In this document: piece after piece, positions 45,579 through 55,499 of the stretch
Position numbering within the stretch: position 1 is the first letter of the stretch
How the letters are laid out: the number at the start of each line of letters is the position of its first letter
From: Candidatus Poribacteria bacterium
Lineage (GTDB): Bacteria > Poribacteria > WGA-4E > WGA-3G
Direction of reading: 5' to 3'
NCBI GenBank assembly: GCA_003635315.1
Contig: PYJD01000028.1
Span: 1-56,747 of the forward strand
Length of the DNA: 56,747 nucleotides
The notes under the pieces: model-generated
Told to the model about the DNA's origin: nothing
Databases searched by the model: none
The model's input: the letters and a program-made list of their open reading frames with translations, nothing else
Made by a program: the position numbers and the translations under genes

Positions 45579-48128
45579 ATGAATTACCAAAAGAAATGGA
45601 TTTACCAAAATCCCGATCTTGATTTGAGTTTTACGCTTGCTGCAGGTTTAGGTGTCACTCCATTAGTAGCACGATTACTAATTAACCGTGGTATTACTAC
45701 TATTGACCAAGGTAAAACATATCTATATCCGACTTATGAAGACCTACATTCACCGTTTGATTTAGCGGATATGGCAAAAGCCGTAGAAAAAATTCAGAAA
45801 GCAATTAAGAATGGTGAACAGATATGTGTATATGGGGACTATGATGCAGATGGTACAACCGCTACTGCACTATTAATGCATGCTTTTCAATACTTAGATT
45901 ACACACCTGAATATTATATCCCGCATAGATATGAGGAGGGATATGGACTGAATGAGAATGCTATAAAAGAAATATCAATGAATGGTTGCTCTGTATTGAT
46001 TACAGTAGATTGTGGCATTACCTCTGTCAATGAAGTAGAAGTAGCAAATAGTCTTGGAATAGATGTTATTTTAACAGACCACCACCAACCTCCTATTGAT
46101 GAGCCACCACCTGCGTATGCTATCATCTCACCTAAAATACCAGGTAACGAATACCCTTATGAACATTTAGCAGGGGTCGGTTTGGCATTCAAATTGGCAC
46201 AAGGACTCATAGATGATCAAGCGTATCTTACATCACTTCTTGATCTCGTGGCATTAGGTACAGTTGTAGACCTTGCACCCATCACAGGGGAGAATCGAGT
46301 ATTAAGTAAACTGGGGTTGGAAGAAATAAACAAAGGGAAACGTCTGGGGATACAAAAACTGTGTGATGTTGCAGGTATCGATGGCAAACCTATTGTTGGT
46401 AGCACTCTCGGCTTCAAGTTGGGACCACGTTTGAATGCTGCGGGACGAATGGATACAGCTAAAACTGTGGTTGAACTTTTGATAGCAGATAAGCTGGAGG
46501 AAGCAGAAGAGTATGCAAGGAAATTAGACGCATATAACGTAGAACGTAAAGATACAGAAAAAGGAATACAGGACAAAGCATATCAACAACTAAATGATGA
46601 ATACGATCTAAATGAAGCAAAGGGTTTGGTGGTAGCAAGTGATAACTGGGGGGATAATGCAAAGGGTGTCGTCGGTATTGTCGCAGCACGTTTACTTGAT
46701 TCATTCTATCGTCCCATTTTTGTTCTGGCAATTGATGGTGATTATGCATCAGGTTCGGGACGATGTATTGAAGGTATGAACCTCGCAGACAGTCTGAACC
46801 ACTGCTCACATTTGCTGATAAAACATGGTGGACACCAAGCAGCAGCAGGTGTCACTCTGGAAAAAAAGAATTTACCGAAATTTAAGAAAGCATTTGATGA
46901 ATATGCATCTGAAAATCTAAACGATGAGGATTTGGTACCAAAGCTATACTTAGATTTTGAAACAAATCTATCCTCCCTTACGTTAGACACTTTAGAGCAG
47001 TTTAAGAACTTAGAACCGTTCGGAACCGAAAACCCTTCACCTCAATTTGTAACCAAAGGGTTACGAATCTCTGGAAATGCTTCGCCGATGGGTAAAGAGA
47101 AAGAACATATGCAGATGCTTGTCAGTGATGGCTCTAATCCAAAAAGAACTGTTGGCTGGCGAAAAGCTGAACACATACCTATCTTAAATGGTCCTAATTT
47201 ATTAATAAATCTTGCTTATTCATCTCAAATCAATGAGTTTAACGGAAAACGTTCGGTAGAATTAACCTTTGAAGAATATCAAATTGTTGATCGTGCACCC
47301 CAACTTGCCATTTATCCACCGACAGATTCACATTCAACAGGCAGGATAGTTGATAGTCGTTCTAATAATAAGAAAGATTATCTGCACAAATTATTGGATG
47401 AAAATAAACCTTCAATTATATATGTACAAAATTCAGAGATGATTGATCTGTTATTAACAAAGTTGATCCCAGAAAAAGTTCCTGTAGTCGGTAGACATCA
47501 AAAAACATCTACAGAGATTCAAGAGTTAAGTCTATTAGAGAGAATTAAGTCCGGTGAATTAGCAGCAATCGTATCTGATTCAGCTATATCTAACTCCACA
47601 TTAGAGAAATTACCGATAATTGAGCATGTGTTGTTTTGCCATCTTGAGATTGATCCTACTAAATTCTTTAAAAGATGTTATCCATTAATACTTCATCAAA
47701 ATGAAACTTTATTGCATTTGCTTTATAACAACAAATCAGATGTGGATATGTTAAATAATTGGGTTAATAACCGATATCCAGAAATGAATTTACTCCGATC
47801 GGTCTATAATGAATTAAAAGATTCTATCAACAAGGGGCATACTGATTTTGATACATTAGTAGATAAATTAGATTTAATTTCAAAAGATGGGTTGGAGACA
47901 GGATTAAAAATCTTTGAAGAATTATCGTTAATTGAAAATATACGCAATAATGGAACAAATTCTTATAAGTTAGTAGAATCGTCAAAAAGTAGTTTGCATA
48001 AATCAAAGACATTTCAAAAGGGTGTCTGGTTAAAACAGAACTCTCAGAATTTTATTAAATTTCAGAATCAAGAAAATATCCAACCGATTTGGGAACAAAT
48101 AAAAAATGAGTGTCGAATCTCTAATTGA
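45579..48128 (+). CDS. recJ: single-stranded-DNA exonuclease RecJ
   Basis: This is a 5'-to-3' ssDNA exonuclease of the DHH family, 849 residues from the ATG at 45579; a TTG five codons earlier is the other candidate, and neither has a strong ribosome site. Catalytic motifs are present: GDYDADGTTA (residues about 86-95), TVDCGITS, DHHQPP (167-172) and the DHHA1 motif HGGHQAAAG. Beyond the OB fold there is a C-terminal extension of about 280 residues, as in Bacillus-type long RecJ. It acts in recombination and mismatch or base repair. Its stop lies 23 bp inside the next gene. Confidence 0.93.
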   Translation: MNYQKKWIYQNPDLDLSFTLAAGLGVTPLVARLLINRGITTIDQGKTYLYPTYEDLHSPFDLADMAKAVEKIQKAIKNGEQICVYGDYDADGTTATALLMHAFQYLDYTPEYYIPHRYEEGYGLNENAIKEISMNGCSVLITVDCGITSVNEVEVANSLGIDVILTDHHQPPIDEPPPAYAIISPKIPGNEYPYEHLAGVGLAFKLAQGLIDDQAYLTSLLDLVALGTVVDLAPITGENRVLSKLGLEEINKGKRLGIQKLCDVAGIDGKPIVGSTLGFKLGPRLNAAGRMDTAKTVVELLIADKLEEAEEYARKLDAYNVERKDTEKGIQDKAYQQLNDEYDLNEAKGLVVASDNWGDNAKGVVGIVAARLLDSFYRPIFVLAIDGDYASGSGRCIEGMNLADSLNHCSHLLIKHGGHQAAAGVTLEKKNLPKFKKAFDEYASENLNDEDLVPKLYLDFETNLSSLTLDTLEQFKNLEPFGTENPSPQFVTKGLRISGNASPMGKEKEHMQMLVSDGSNPKRTVGWRKAEHIPILNGPNLLINLAYSSQINEFNGKRSVELTFEEYQIVDRAPQLAIYPPTDSHSTGRIVDSRSNNKKDYLHKLLDENKPSIIYVQNSEMIDLLLTKLIPEKVPVVGRHQKTSTEIQELSLLERIKSGELAAIVSDSAISNSTLEKLPIIEHVLFCHLEIDPTKFFKRCYPLILHQNETLLHLLYNNKSDVDMLNNWVNNRYPEMNLLRSVYNELKDSINKGHTDFDTLVDKLDLISKDGLETGLKIFEELSLIENIRNNGTNSYKLVESSKSSLHKSKTFQKGVWLKQNSQNFIKFQNQENIQPIWEQIKNECRISN

Positions 48129-50238
48129 AAAAATAAAAATACATAATCCGGACGCTGAAATTGATTTTGAGTTTCTCACAGAGTGTTATAATTTTGGTGA
48201 GAAGGCACATCAGAAACAATATCGCAAATCTGGTGATCCGTATTTCATTCATTGTATAAGGACTGCTGAAATACTCGCACAGCTCAGAATGGACATGGAT
48301 ACCATTTGTGCTGGACTTATGCATGATGTCTTGGAAGATACCGGGATAACTCGATCAGAAATGGAGAAAAGATTCGGTAAGGATATTGCAAATTTAGTTG
48401 AAGGTGTAACGAAAATAGGACGCTATAAGTTCAGTGGTGGACAACGTAAACGTCAGGCTGAAACATATCGTAAATTGTTGTTAGCTACTGCGGAGGATAT
48501 GCGGGTTATTATGATAAAACTCGCTGATCGTCTACACAATATGGAAACCCTTGAACATCTATCTGAAGAACAACAGCAACGTATTTCAAAAGAGACTTTG
48601 GAAATATATGCACCTATTGCACACCGATTGGGTATTTGGTCTATTATGAGTCGGTTAGAAGACATTTCTTTCAAATACCTTCTACCTGAAACATATAGAG
48701 AAATAGCAGATCTTCTTAACGAGAAACTTGATGAACGACAATCATATTGCCAGAAAATGGAAGCTACAATTCATGCTGAACTGAAAAAACATGGAATCTC
48801 TGCTAAAGTTAGAGGAAGAACAAAACATATTTATAGTATATATCAGAAGATGCACCAAAAGGGGACACCCTTTAAAGAGATTTGTGATTTGGTCGGTCTG
48901 AGGGTTATTGTTCCTGATGATTGGAGTTGTTATAGTACACTTGGGGTATTGCATTTAAGATGGAATTACCTCCCTGATCGTGTGAGAGATTGGATCGGTC
49001 AACCAAAAAAGAATGGATATCAATCTTTACATACTACAATATTAGATGATGGGAAACCTATTGAAATTCAAATTCGCAGTACGGAAATGCATCAGGTGGC
49101 TGAAAACGGGATCGCTGCCCACTGGGGCTATAAAGAAGGTGTCCCAACAACAAAAGAAGCATTATCTATCTTTGCAAATTACAAAGAGATGTTAGAGGAT
49201 ATACAAGATACTCAAGATGTTCCTGACCGATTTATTGAATCTATGAAACTGGAGTTATTCCAGGATGAGGTATATGTATTTACGCCAAAAGGGGATATTC
49301 ATGCATTACCTGTTGGTTCAACTGCAATTGATTTTGCATATAAAATCCATACAGATATTGGGAATACATGCTGCGGAGCAGAAGTAAATAACGTTCTAAC
49401 TCCAATACGGGAACCACTACAGAATGGTGATCGTATAAATATACTTACACACCCAAATAGCAAACCGAGTCGGGCATGGTTGCGATTTGTGAAAACTACA
49501 AACGCACGGACAAAAATACGACATTGGTTTAAAGAAAAGGATAGAATTGATGCCCTTGAATTAGGGAAAAAATTACTTAAAGCTGAACTTCAAGTATCAT
49601 ATTTATTCACAAGTGATATTCTAAAATCACCAAAGATGATTGAGATTGCTAAAGAACTCGGACGCGAAAGCTTAGATGACCTCTATATAAACATTGGAAA
49701 TGGAAGTGAATCTGCAACACAGGTTATAAATCAATTAAAACATGATATTCCAGAAGAAATTGACGAGGAAATTAACAAAAAACGTGTTGAACCCACTATA
49801 CAATTGGGGAATGGAATTGATTTAGGGATGTTACGAATTATGAAATGTTGTAACCCTATTCCTGGTGATGATGTTGTTGGGTATCTTACACGTGGAAGAG
49901 GGGTCTCCGTACATCGGTCAGGATGTGTACGACTACTTGATGAACCTGAACGATTTGTCTCGGTTAATTGGTTAACTGAAGAAGGGACTAACTATCCCGC
50001 ACAAATCTTCATAGAATGTGATGACAAACCTGGCATGTTACGTGAAATCACTACTGCAATTGCACAATATCATGTCAACATAAGGGAAGGAAATTTCAAA
50101 GCTTCAACTGTTACTTCTATAGATGATACTGCTGCAGATTATTTTACTTTGGATGTTAATGGGGTGGATCAACTGAAAAAGGTGATGGATGCTATTAAAC
50201 AATTAAAAGGTGTTGTTAGCGTGGTAAGAAAAATGTAG
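48106..50238 (+). CDS. rel: bifunctional (p)ppGpp synthetase/hydrolase
   Basis: This is a 710-residue long RSH protein. The HD hydrolase domain keeps its metal residues: H49, H73-D74 and D141 (MHDVLEDT, IKLADRLHNM). The synthetase domain has LVGLRVIVPDDWSCY and PKKNGYQSLHTT. A TGS domain (YVFTPKGDIHALPVGSTAIDFAY), a conserved Cys domain (MKCCNPIPGDDVVGY) and a C-terminal ACT domain (IFIECDDKPGMLREITTAIA) complete the standard order. Intact HD residues indicate both hydrolase and synthetase activity. It makes and degrades the stringent-response alarmone. It overlaps recJ by 23 bp. Confidence 0.93.
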   Translation: MSVESLIEKIKIHNPDAEIDFEFLTECYNFGEKAHQKQYRKSGDPYFIHCIRTAEILAQLRMDMDTICAGLMHDVLEDTGITRSEMEKRFGKDIANLVEGVTKIGRYKFSGGQRKRQAETYRKLLLATAEDMRVIMIKLADRLHNMETLEHLSEEQQQRISKETLEIYAPIAHRLGIWSIMSRLEDISFKYLLPETYREIADLLNEKLDERQSYCQKMEATIHAELKKHGISAKVRGRTKHIYSIYQKMHQKGTPFKEICDLVGLRVIVPDDWSCYSTLGVLHLRWNYLPDRVRDWIGQPKKNGYQSLHTTILDDGKPIEIQIRSTEMHQVAENGIAAHWGYKEGVPTTKEALSIFANYKEMLEDIQDTQDVPDRFIESMKLELFQDEVYVFTPKGDIHALPVGSTAIDFAYKIHTDIGNTCCGAEVNNVLTPIREPLQNGDRINILTHPNSKPSRAWLRFVKTTNARTKIRHWFKEKDRIDALELGKKLLKAELQVSYLFTSDILKSPKMIEIAKELGRESLDDLYINIGNGSESATQVINQLKHDIPEEIDEEINKKRVEPTIQLGNGIDLGMLRIMKCCNPIPGDDVVGYLTRGRGVSVHRSGCVRLLDEPERFVSVNWLTEEGTNYPAQIFIECDDKPGMLREITTAIAQYHVNIREGNFKASTVTSIDDTAADYFTLDVNGVDQLKKVMDAIKQLKGVVSVVRKM

Positions 50239-50250
50239 TTTAAAATTAAC

Positions 50251-50457
50251 TTAGGATGGCATTCCGGTGATTACTTTATTTATCCTGCCACCACGTATAC
50301 AAGATGTACATACTCGAATACGTCTTGTACCTACTTCGGTCAATACGCGGACACGTTGTAGGTTTGGTAACCAACGACGTTTCGTTCTATGATCTGATGC
50401 ACTGATCTGATGACCAGTTCGCGGTTTTTTGCCACATATTTTACATACTCTGGACAT
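50251..50457 (-). CDS. rpmB: 50S ribosomal protein L28
   Basis: This 68-residue ribosomal protein starts MSRVCKICGKKPRTGHQISA. The start at 50457 has AAGGGAGGG just upstream; the frame runs 14 codons further. Two Cys pairs (C5-x2-C8 and CTSC near the C-terminus) make it a zinc-binding form of L28. It ends 12 bp from the stop of rel on the opposite strand. Confidence 0.93.
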   Translation of the reverse strand: MSRVCKICGKKPRTGHQISASDHRTKRRWLPNLQRVRVLTEVGTRRIRVCTSCIRGGRINKVITGMPS

Positions 50458-50528
50458 TTTAAACCCTCCCTTGCATATAATTTTAATTCCATTTAGCACT
50501 TATAAGAATACCACATAAAGGCAACAAA

Positions 50529-51317
50529 ATGCAAATTTATCTTTCTAAACATAAAGTAATTATATTTTTACTATTTATTATCTTACTGGCATGTAGTAAG
50601 GATAATGAAGACATTCCTGAACCAATTATTGAACCTGAACCTATTCTATATGGCACTGTATCTGGCAAGGTTGTTGATGCCAATACAACTAATCCTCTAA
50701 CGGGAGCTGTAGTACAATTATATGGCTTAGAAATTAAGACTGAACCTGATGGTCTTTTTGTATTTCAAGGAATACCATATCACAAGGAACAAACGCTTAG
50801 TGTTATAGATACAGATTATAAACCTAACACTCAGATTATTATTGTGACCAATGAACGATTAGTTGTTAATGTTGAAATGATGCCTCTCATAGATACAGAG
50901 GAAGAATTGGATGATTTTTTTGATTCATTTTCCAAATTGATTGAATCAATTGATCCAGAGAATATTCCTGCAATACAATCACAATTCTCTGAATCATACG
51001 TTGCATCTGACGATCCTATTACTACCTTCGGCGTTCTATCCGGGGTCGTTCCACCAAATTATGACAGTATAATACCGACTATTACCGACTTATTCATAAA
51101 ATATTCAAAGATACAATTTGTATTCAAAGACAAAGATATGAATATTACAGATGCCAGAAAAGCTGCTGTTGAACTTCTATTAGATGTAGATTCAGAAGGT
51201 GCAGAAGATAAAATACAACGGCATCTGCAGGCAAGAAGTTTGTTTGAATTACGACGTGAAGGTGGAGATTGGAAAATCGTGTATTGGCAATTACTCCGTT
51301 TAGATATTGGTGTGTAA
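50529..51317 (+). CDS. lipoprotein with carboxypeptidase-regulatory-like domain
   Basis: This 262-residue protein has a lipoprotein signal: hydrophobic residues 10-21 and lipobox LLAC with C22. After a short acidic linker, residues about 42-115 form a beta-sandwich CarboxypepD_reg-like domain (VSGKVVDANTTNPLTGAVVQ, VFQGIPYHKEQTL). The C-terminal ~140 residues (from EEELDDFFDSFSKLIESID) look like a nuclear-transport-factor-2-like or similar alpha/beta domain ending WKIVYWQLLRLDI, unassigned. Function unknown. It overlaps the convergent rsmA gene by 18 bp. Confidence 0.7.
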   Translation: MQIYLSKHKVIIFLLFIILLACSKDNEDIPEPIIEPEPILYGTVSGKVVDANTTNPLTGAVVQLYGLEIKTEPDGLFVFQGIPYHKEQTLSVIDTDYKPNTQIIIVTNERLVVNVEMMPLIDTEEELDDFFDSFSKLIESIDPENIPAIQSQFSESYVASDDPITTFGVLSGVVPPNYDSIIPTITDLFIKYSKIQFVFKDKDMNITDARKAAVELLLDVDSEGAEDKIQRHLQARSLFELRREGGDWKIVYWQLLRLDIGV

Positions 51318-52136
51318 GACATTCGCTAAGGCTGCAAATTCACCGATATCTAATGTTTCCGGACGTCTTTGGGGGGCAATATCTAAGTTCAACAATATTT
51401 CATTCAATTTATCTGTGGTGGCAAATCTTTTCAAAGTATTCTTTAACATCTTTCTTCTACCTCTAAATGATTCTCTAACTAACCTAAAAAAGAAAGATTC
51501 ATTTTCTACTGTCACTCTCGGTGCATCAAGCATCGATAATCCGAGCAAAGCCGATTCCACTTTCGGTTCAGGATAGAAATTATTGGGTAAAAGTGTACCA
51601 ATCATAGTAGTATCAGCATAGTATGATATACCGATTGTTAACGCACCATAATCCTTCCCACCCGGACTTGCTACAATCCTTTCTGCTACCTCACGTTGCA
51701 TCATTAAAACACAATTGCTAAGTTGATCCGTATGTTCTAATAACTTCCATAAAATTGGGGTAGTTATTGCATAAGGTAGATTTGCTATCACCTTTGGTTT
51801 TGTGTTATTCGGAATTAGTGTTGAAATATCTAACGCAAGAAAATCGCCGTGGATGATGTCAACAGATGTATTGTTGCCAAACTGTGAATCTAATTCTCCA
51901 TATAGAGTAGAATCTACCTCTACCGCTATTACCTTCCGTGCATTACTTGCTAATTCTGTTGTGAGAAATCCAAGACCCGCACCAATTTCAATCACAACAT
52001 CTGTATTGGATACCTCGCCTGCCTCAATAATTATTGGTAACACCTCTTCGTTAACTAAGAAGTGCTGTCCTAATTGTTTTTTAGGGTGGATACGATTAGT
52101 TCTAAGGAAAGTTTTAACTTGATCCAGAAGTGTCAT
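51300..52136 (-). CDS. rsmA: 16S rRNA dimethyladenosine transferase
   Basis: This 278-residue KsgA/RsmA enzyme dimethylates two adjacent adenines near the 3' end of 16S rRNA using S-adenosylmethionine. Motifs are KKQLGQHFL (19-27), the AdoMet loop IEIGAGLGFLT (49-59) and the catalytic NLPY (119-122). The C-terminal helical domain (FRLVRESFRGRRKMLKNTL) is present. It is the last gene of the ferredoxin-gmk-coaBC-rsmA run on the minus strand. Confidence 0.93.
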   Translation of the reverse strand: MTLLDQVKTFLRTNRIHPKKQLGQHFLVNEEVLPIIIEAGEVSNTDVVIEIGAGLGFLTTELASNARKVIAVEVDSTLYGELDSQFGNNTSVDIIHGDFLALDISTLIPNNTKPKVIANLPYAITTPILWKLLEHTDQLSNCVLMMQREVAERIVASPGGKDYGALTIGISYYADTTMIGTLLPNNFYPEPKVESALLGLSMLDAPRVTVENESFFFRLVRESFRGRRKMLKNTLKRFATTDKLNEILLNLDIAPQRRPETLDIGEFAALANVLHTNI

Positions 52137-52210
52137 CTTACGAAATTTCCTAATCTATTCTTTGTAATGATAACGCCATATTCTGATATTAAAAGAAAAT
52201 TGACAGGCTA

Positions 52211-53404
52211 TCATAGCATTTTTACGATACGGTCTAAGATGACATGAGCGACTTCTCGTTTTGTTAGAAGAGGTAATTGATCACATCTACCATCTCTATC
52301 CAAGAGAGATACGATATTTGTATCACCAGCAAATCCTGCACCTTCTGCAAGTAAGTCATTCGCTACTATCAGATCGCAATTTTTTCGTATTAATTTCTCT
52401 TTGGCATTTTCAAGAACATCCTCAGTTTCTGCTGCGAAACATACTGTCAACTGAGTTGTTTTTACTTTACCAAGTGTATATGCTGTATCAGGTGTCTTTT
52501 GAAGCTCAAGAGTTAGTGTGTCATCTGTCTTTTTAAGCTTATGAGGAGAGTAATCTTTCGGACGATAATCAACTGGTGCTGCAGACATTACAACTATATC
52601 AGAATCATCAAATAAGTCTACAACTGCATCATGCATTTCTTGGGTAGTATCTACATTCATAATTTCAACACCAGGTGGTGGTGAAATAGTTGTATACCCA
52701 CTAACTAACTGAACACTTGCACCACGGGATGCTGCTACTTCAGCTATAGCATACCCCATTTTGCCACTTGATCCGTTTGTTATATATCTGACAGGATCAA
52801 GGTATTCTCGTGTCGCACCTGCAGTGACAAGTACATTTTTTCCAAGTAGATCTTGTGGTTGTGTAAGAATTGCTTTTGTATGTTCAAGTATAACATCAAC
52901 AGAACTTAATCTACCCTCTCCTTGATATCCGCATGCAAGATCCCCGGTTTCTGACTCGACAAATTTTACACCATTTTTCCTAAGAGTACTAATATTGTTT
53001 TGTACATATGGGTTTTGAAGCATATGTCCATTCATTGCTGGGGCAACAAGAATTGGACAATGTACTGAAACAGCAACTGTTGTAAGTGCATCATCAGCTA
53101 TCCCATTTGCCATTTTACCAATAAAATTAGCAGTAGCAGGAACAATTGAAAGTAATTCCGCACGATCAGCAAGATCAATATGGGGTGGTTTCCAATCTTC
53201 TCGTGTATCAAAAAGGTCAAGTAACACAGGATTTCGGGATAATACTTGAAACTGTAAGGGGTTTATCAAACGTGTGGCATTTTGCGTCATCACTACATGA
53301 ACTGATGCACCCCATTTTACTAATTGACTGGTGTAATCAAGCGATTTATGGATAGCAATTCCACCCGTTACACCTAAAAGAATTGTCTTATCTTTGAGTT
53401 CCAT
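52211..53404 (-). CDS. coaBC: bifunctional phosphopantothenoylcysteine decarboxylase/synthetase
   Basis: This 397-residue enzyme performs two steps of coenzyme A synthesis. The N-terminal flavoprotein (CoaC, about 1-180) has GVTGGIAIHKSLDY, the active-site H75, APAMN (121-125) and C158 in ACGYQGEGRL. The C-terminal CoaB part (about 185-397) has VTAGATREYLDPVRYITN and SSGKMGYAIA. The distance to gmk (138 bp) leaves no room for an rpoZ gene, which often lies between them. Confidence 0.93.
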   Translation of the reverse strand: MELKDKTILLGVTGGIAIHKSLDYTSQLVKWGASVHVVMTQNATRLINPLQFQVLSRNPVLLDLFDTREDWKPPHIDLADRAELLSIVPATANFIGKMANGIADDALTTVAVSVHCPILVAPAMNGHMLQNPYVQNNISTLRKNGVKFVESETGDLACGYQGEGRLSSVDVILEHTKAILTQPQDLLGKNVLVTAGATREYLDPVRYITNGSSGKMGYAIAEVAASRGASVQLVSGYTTISPPPGVEIMNVDTTQEMHDAVVDLFDDSDIVVMSAAPVDYRPKDYSPHKLKKTDDTLTLELQKTPDTAYTLGKVKTTQLTVCFAAETEDVLENAKEKLIRKNCDLIVANDLLAEGAGFAGDTNIVSLLDRDGRCDQLPLLTKREVAHVILDRIVKML

Positions 53405-53542
53405 AGCAGACGTTCCTGTTCATTTTCAATAAGGTATTCGTTTACAGTTGCAATTACTCAAATATGACTTCCTCACCCATGTAAGTGCTGTTTACTATAA
53501 CAAATATATATTCTTGTAATACTACCTATATTACAAGACCGG

Positions 53543-54190
53543 TTATATAGGCAAGCCGAAGTTCTGAAGAAAGGTTGTTGTTTGTTCTGGGTTAATACGT
53601 AATCGTTCTGCGGAAATAATATTCCGGATTTGATACACTGCCTGTTCAACATCATCTTCAGGGTTAACTACACAATAATCGTATTGGGCAATTAACTGGA
53701 GTTCTGTCTTAGCAATTTCTAATCGGTTTTTGAGTTCGTCTTCTGATTCAGTATTTCTTCCTCTGAGACGTTTTTCCAGAATATCGTATGTTGAAGGGAT
53801 AAGAAAAATCAGGATACTATTGGCAGGTGTAAGGTGTTGCTTTTTAATTTGAAGGGCACCGTTAACATCAATTTCCAATACGGTATCTTTCCCTTCTTTA
53901 CGGGATACATCTATTTCAGACTTTGGTGTACCGTAATAGTGCTCTCTATATTTTGCCCATTCTATGAAATAGTTGTTCTTAATGTTCTCTTCAAATTCGA
54001 ATTTTGTTAAAAAATGATAATTTTCACCATCAATTTCATCAGGACGTGCTTTGCGGGTCGTAGCAGAAATAGAGAGTCGTAATGTATCATCATTCTCACA
54101 CAACACTTGAGCAACTGTGCTTTTACCACCACCAGATGGTCCAGAAATAACAATAACTAAGTTTTGACTATTGAGTGGTGATGAATGCAT
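53543..54190 (-). CDS. gmk: guanylate kinase
   Basis: This 215-residue enzyme makes GDP from GMP and ATP. It has P-loop GPSGGGKS (17-24), SATTRKARPDEIDGENYHFL (GMP-binding) and the lid region RLRGRNTESEDELKNRL. An 18-bp gap separates it from the ferredoxin gene. GDP/GTP supply also feeds (p)ppGpp synthesis by the nearby rel product. Confidence 0.93.
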   Translation of the reverse strand: MHSSPLNSQNLVIVISGPSGGGKSTVAQVLCENDDTLRLSISATTRKARPDEIDGENYHFLTKFEFEENIKNNYFIEWAKYREHYYGTPKSEIDVSRKEGKDTVLEIDVNGALQIKKQHLTPANSILIFLIPSTYDILEKRLRGRNTESEDELKNRLEIAKTELQLIAQYDYCVVNPEDDVEQAVYQIRNIISAERLRINPEQTTTFLQNFGLPI

Positions 54191-54208
54191 GTCAGATACA
54201 TTTGTGAG

Positions 54209-54676
54209 TTAATCTGCTGCTTCAGTAGCTTCAGCCAGTTCTAATAATACTGGTGATTCGACTCGGATCGCATCCTTAATACATACCTCTTCACACAATT
54301 TACAACCTACACAGTCCTTCGGTTTCACTAATTCACAAATTCCGAAGAAACTCTCCGCATGTTCACCAGTATCCGGATCTAAAAGTTCAAGACAATCCCA
54401 TGGACAGATATGTACACAGAAATCACATCCTGAACAGAGTTCTTCATAAATGACAGCTATAGGTCTATGTGTTGGACGACGTATGAATTTGCAGACTGCA
54501 CCGAATTGATCACGAATTGCTTCGACTGGACATACCATTCCACATGCACTACAATCAATGCATATACTGGGATCAATAATATGTAACATATTACGATCAC
54601 CTGTGATAGCATCAACAGGACAATTGGTCAGACATGCCATACACCCTATACATTCATCGGTTATATAATACGCCAT
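54209..54676 (-). CDS. ferredoxin with four [4Fe-4S] motifs
   Basis: This is a 155-residue polyferredoxin. The start at 54676 is supported by AGAAGGAG upstream. Four Cys-x2-Cys-x2-Cys-x3-Cys motifs are visible: C9-C12-C15-C19, C39-C42-C45-C49, C81-C84-C87-C91 and C122-C125-C128-C132. Together they could hold up to four [4Fe-4S] clusters in two two-cluster modules. It is an electron carrier whose partners are not encoded nearby. The setting in front of gmk-coaBC-rsmA is probably a matter of operon convenience. Confidence 0.88.
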   Translation of the reverse strand: MAYYITDECIGCMACLTNCPVDAITGDRNMLHIIDPSICIDCSACGMVCPVEAIRDQFGAVCKFIRRPTHRPIAVIYEELCSGCDFCVHICPWDCLELLDPDTGEHAESFFGICELVKPKDCVGCKLCEEVCIKDAIRVESPVLLELAEATEAAD

Positions 54677-54712
54677 AGCAAATACTCCTTCTGATATGTC
54701 ATATTTTAACAT

Positions 54713-55163
54713 AAGGTCGCTAAAATGTCAAATTGTTAATCCTTCTCATCAATTACATCTAAATAGATTGTAATATGTTGGAATAATTGTTATACTGTAG
54801 CACAAGTTCGGTAAATACACTTTTTCCAATTAAGGGTTAGATTCTACTCTTATACCATTTCTAAGAAATATTATGACATATAGACATCATCCACCAAACC
54901 CGGTAGGTGCGGTTTGGAACCGCACCGAACTTTGTATTACATATGAATTTAAGAGAACTATTTATTTAGAATTGGTATTCGACACATCAATTTTTGCATA
55001 AAGTATTTGGGTGGAAGCCTTCAGATACTTGACTTCTGTGCATAATGCATTTTTCTAATACTCTAACTCAACCCTGTTATGAAGACTGGATTTTAGCAAT
55101 TAGAACTGCATTTCTCCTATAGAAAGTTCATATTGCTGTAAGAAATCACTTAGGAAGTATTAA
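54713..55163. other. gene-free region with a repeat remnant
   Basis: This divergent gap between the ferredoxin and TPR genes shows no coding frame. It has one TTTCTAAGAAA block (about 54858-54868) followed by a single reversed copy of the GGTTTGGAACCG repeat (54902-54930), the same order and spacing as the mirror image at 5080-5150 and 14207-14280. An AGGAAG ribosome site sits at the right end. Confidence 0.5.
54902..54930. repeat. single reversed copy of the GGTTCGGTTCC repeat family
   Basis: GGTAGGTGCGGTTTGGAACC followed by GCACCGAAC contains an inner palindrome, GTGCGGTT-TGG-AACCGCAC, with 8-bp perfect arms. Compensating G-C changes relative to the other copies keep the hairpin, which suggests structure matters. 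Confidence 0.55.
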
Positions 55164-55487
55164 ATGGTAACAAAAGAAGAACTATACGATAAGGCACTAA
55201 CGCTATTTGGCGAAAATAATCTTGATGCTGCTGTTGAAGCCTTTAATGAACTTATAGAAACCTACCCAGATTATATTGAAGGCTATCTCGGATTAGGACA
55301 CGCTTATGAACGTCTTAGTCAATACGATGAAGCCATTGAGGCAGTTAAAAAGGCAATAGAAATTGATCCTAATGATCCACTCGCATATACAAGCCTTTCT
55401 ATCTGTTATCAACGCAAGGGAATGATTCAGGAAGCTGAGGATGCAATGGCAAAATCACAACAGATCCAAATGGATGATTCAAAATAA
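55164..55487 (+). CDS. small tetratricopeptide-repeat protein
   Basis: This 107-residue soluble protein is almost wholly three TPR units: ELYDKALTLFGENNLDAAVE, YIEGYLGLGHAYERLSQYDE and LAYTSLSICYQRKGMIQEAE. It has no signal peptide. AGGAAG lies 7 nt before the ATG. Its stop is 12 bp before the UGSC selenoprotein start, so the two are probably co-transcribed and the TPR protein may bind or chaperone that product; this is inference. Confidence 0.8.
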   Translation: MVTKEELYDKALTLFGENNLDAAVEAFNELIETYPDYIEGYLGLGHAYERLSQYDEAIEAVKKAIEIDPNDPLAYTSLSICYQRKGMIQEAEDAMAKSQQIQMDDSK

Positions 55488-55499
55488 TCATTGAAACCT

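Noticed and set aside
53405..53542. A possible rpoZ gene between gmk and coaBC
   Set aside because: The gap is only 138 bp and no omega-like sequence is visible in any frame.
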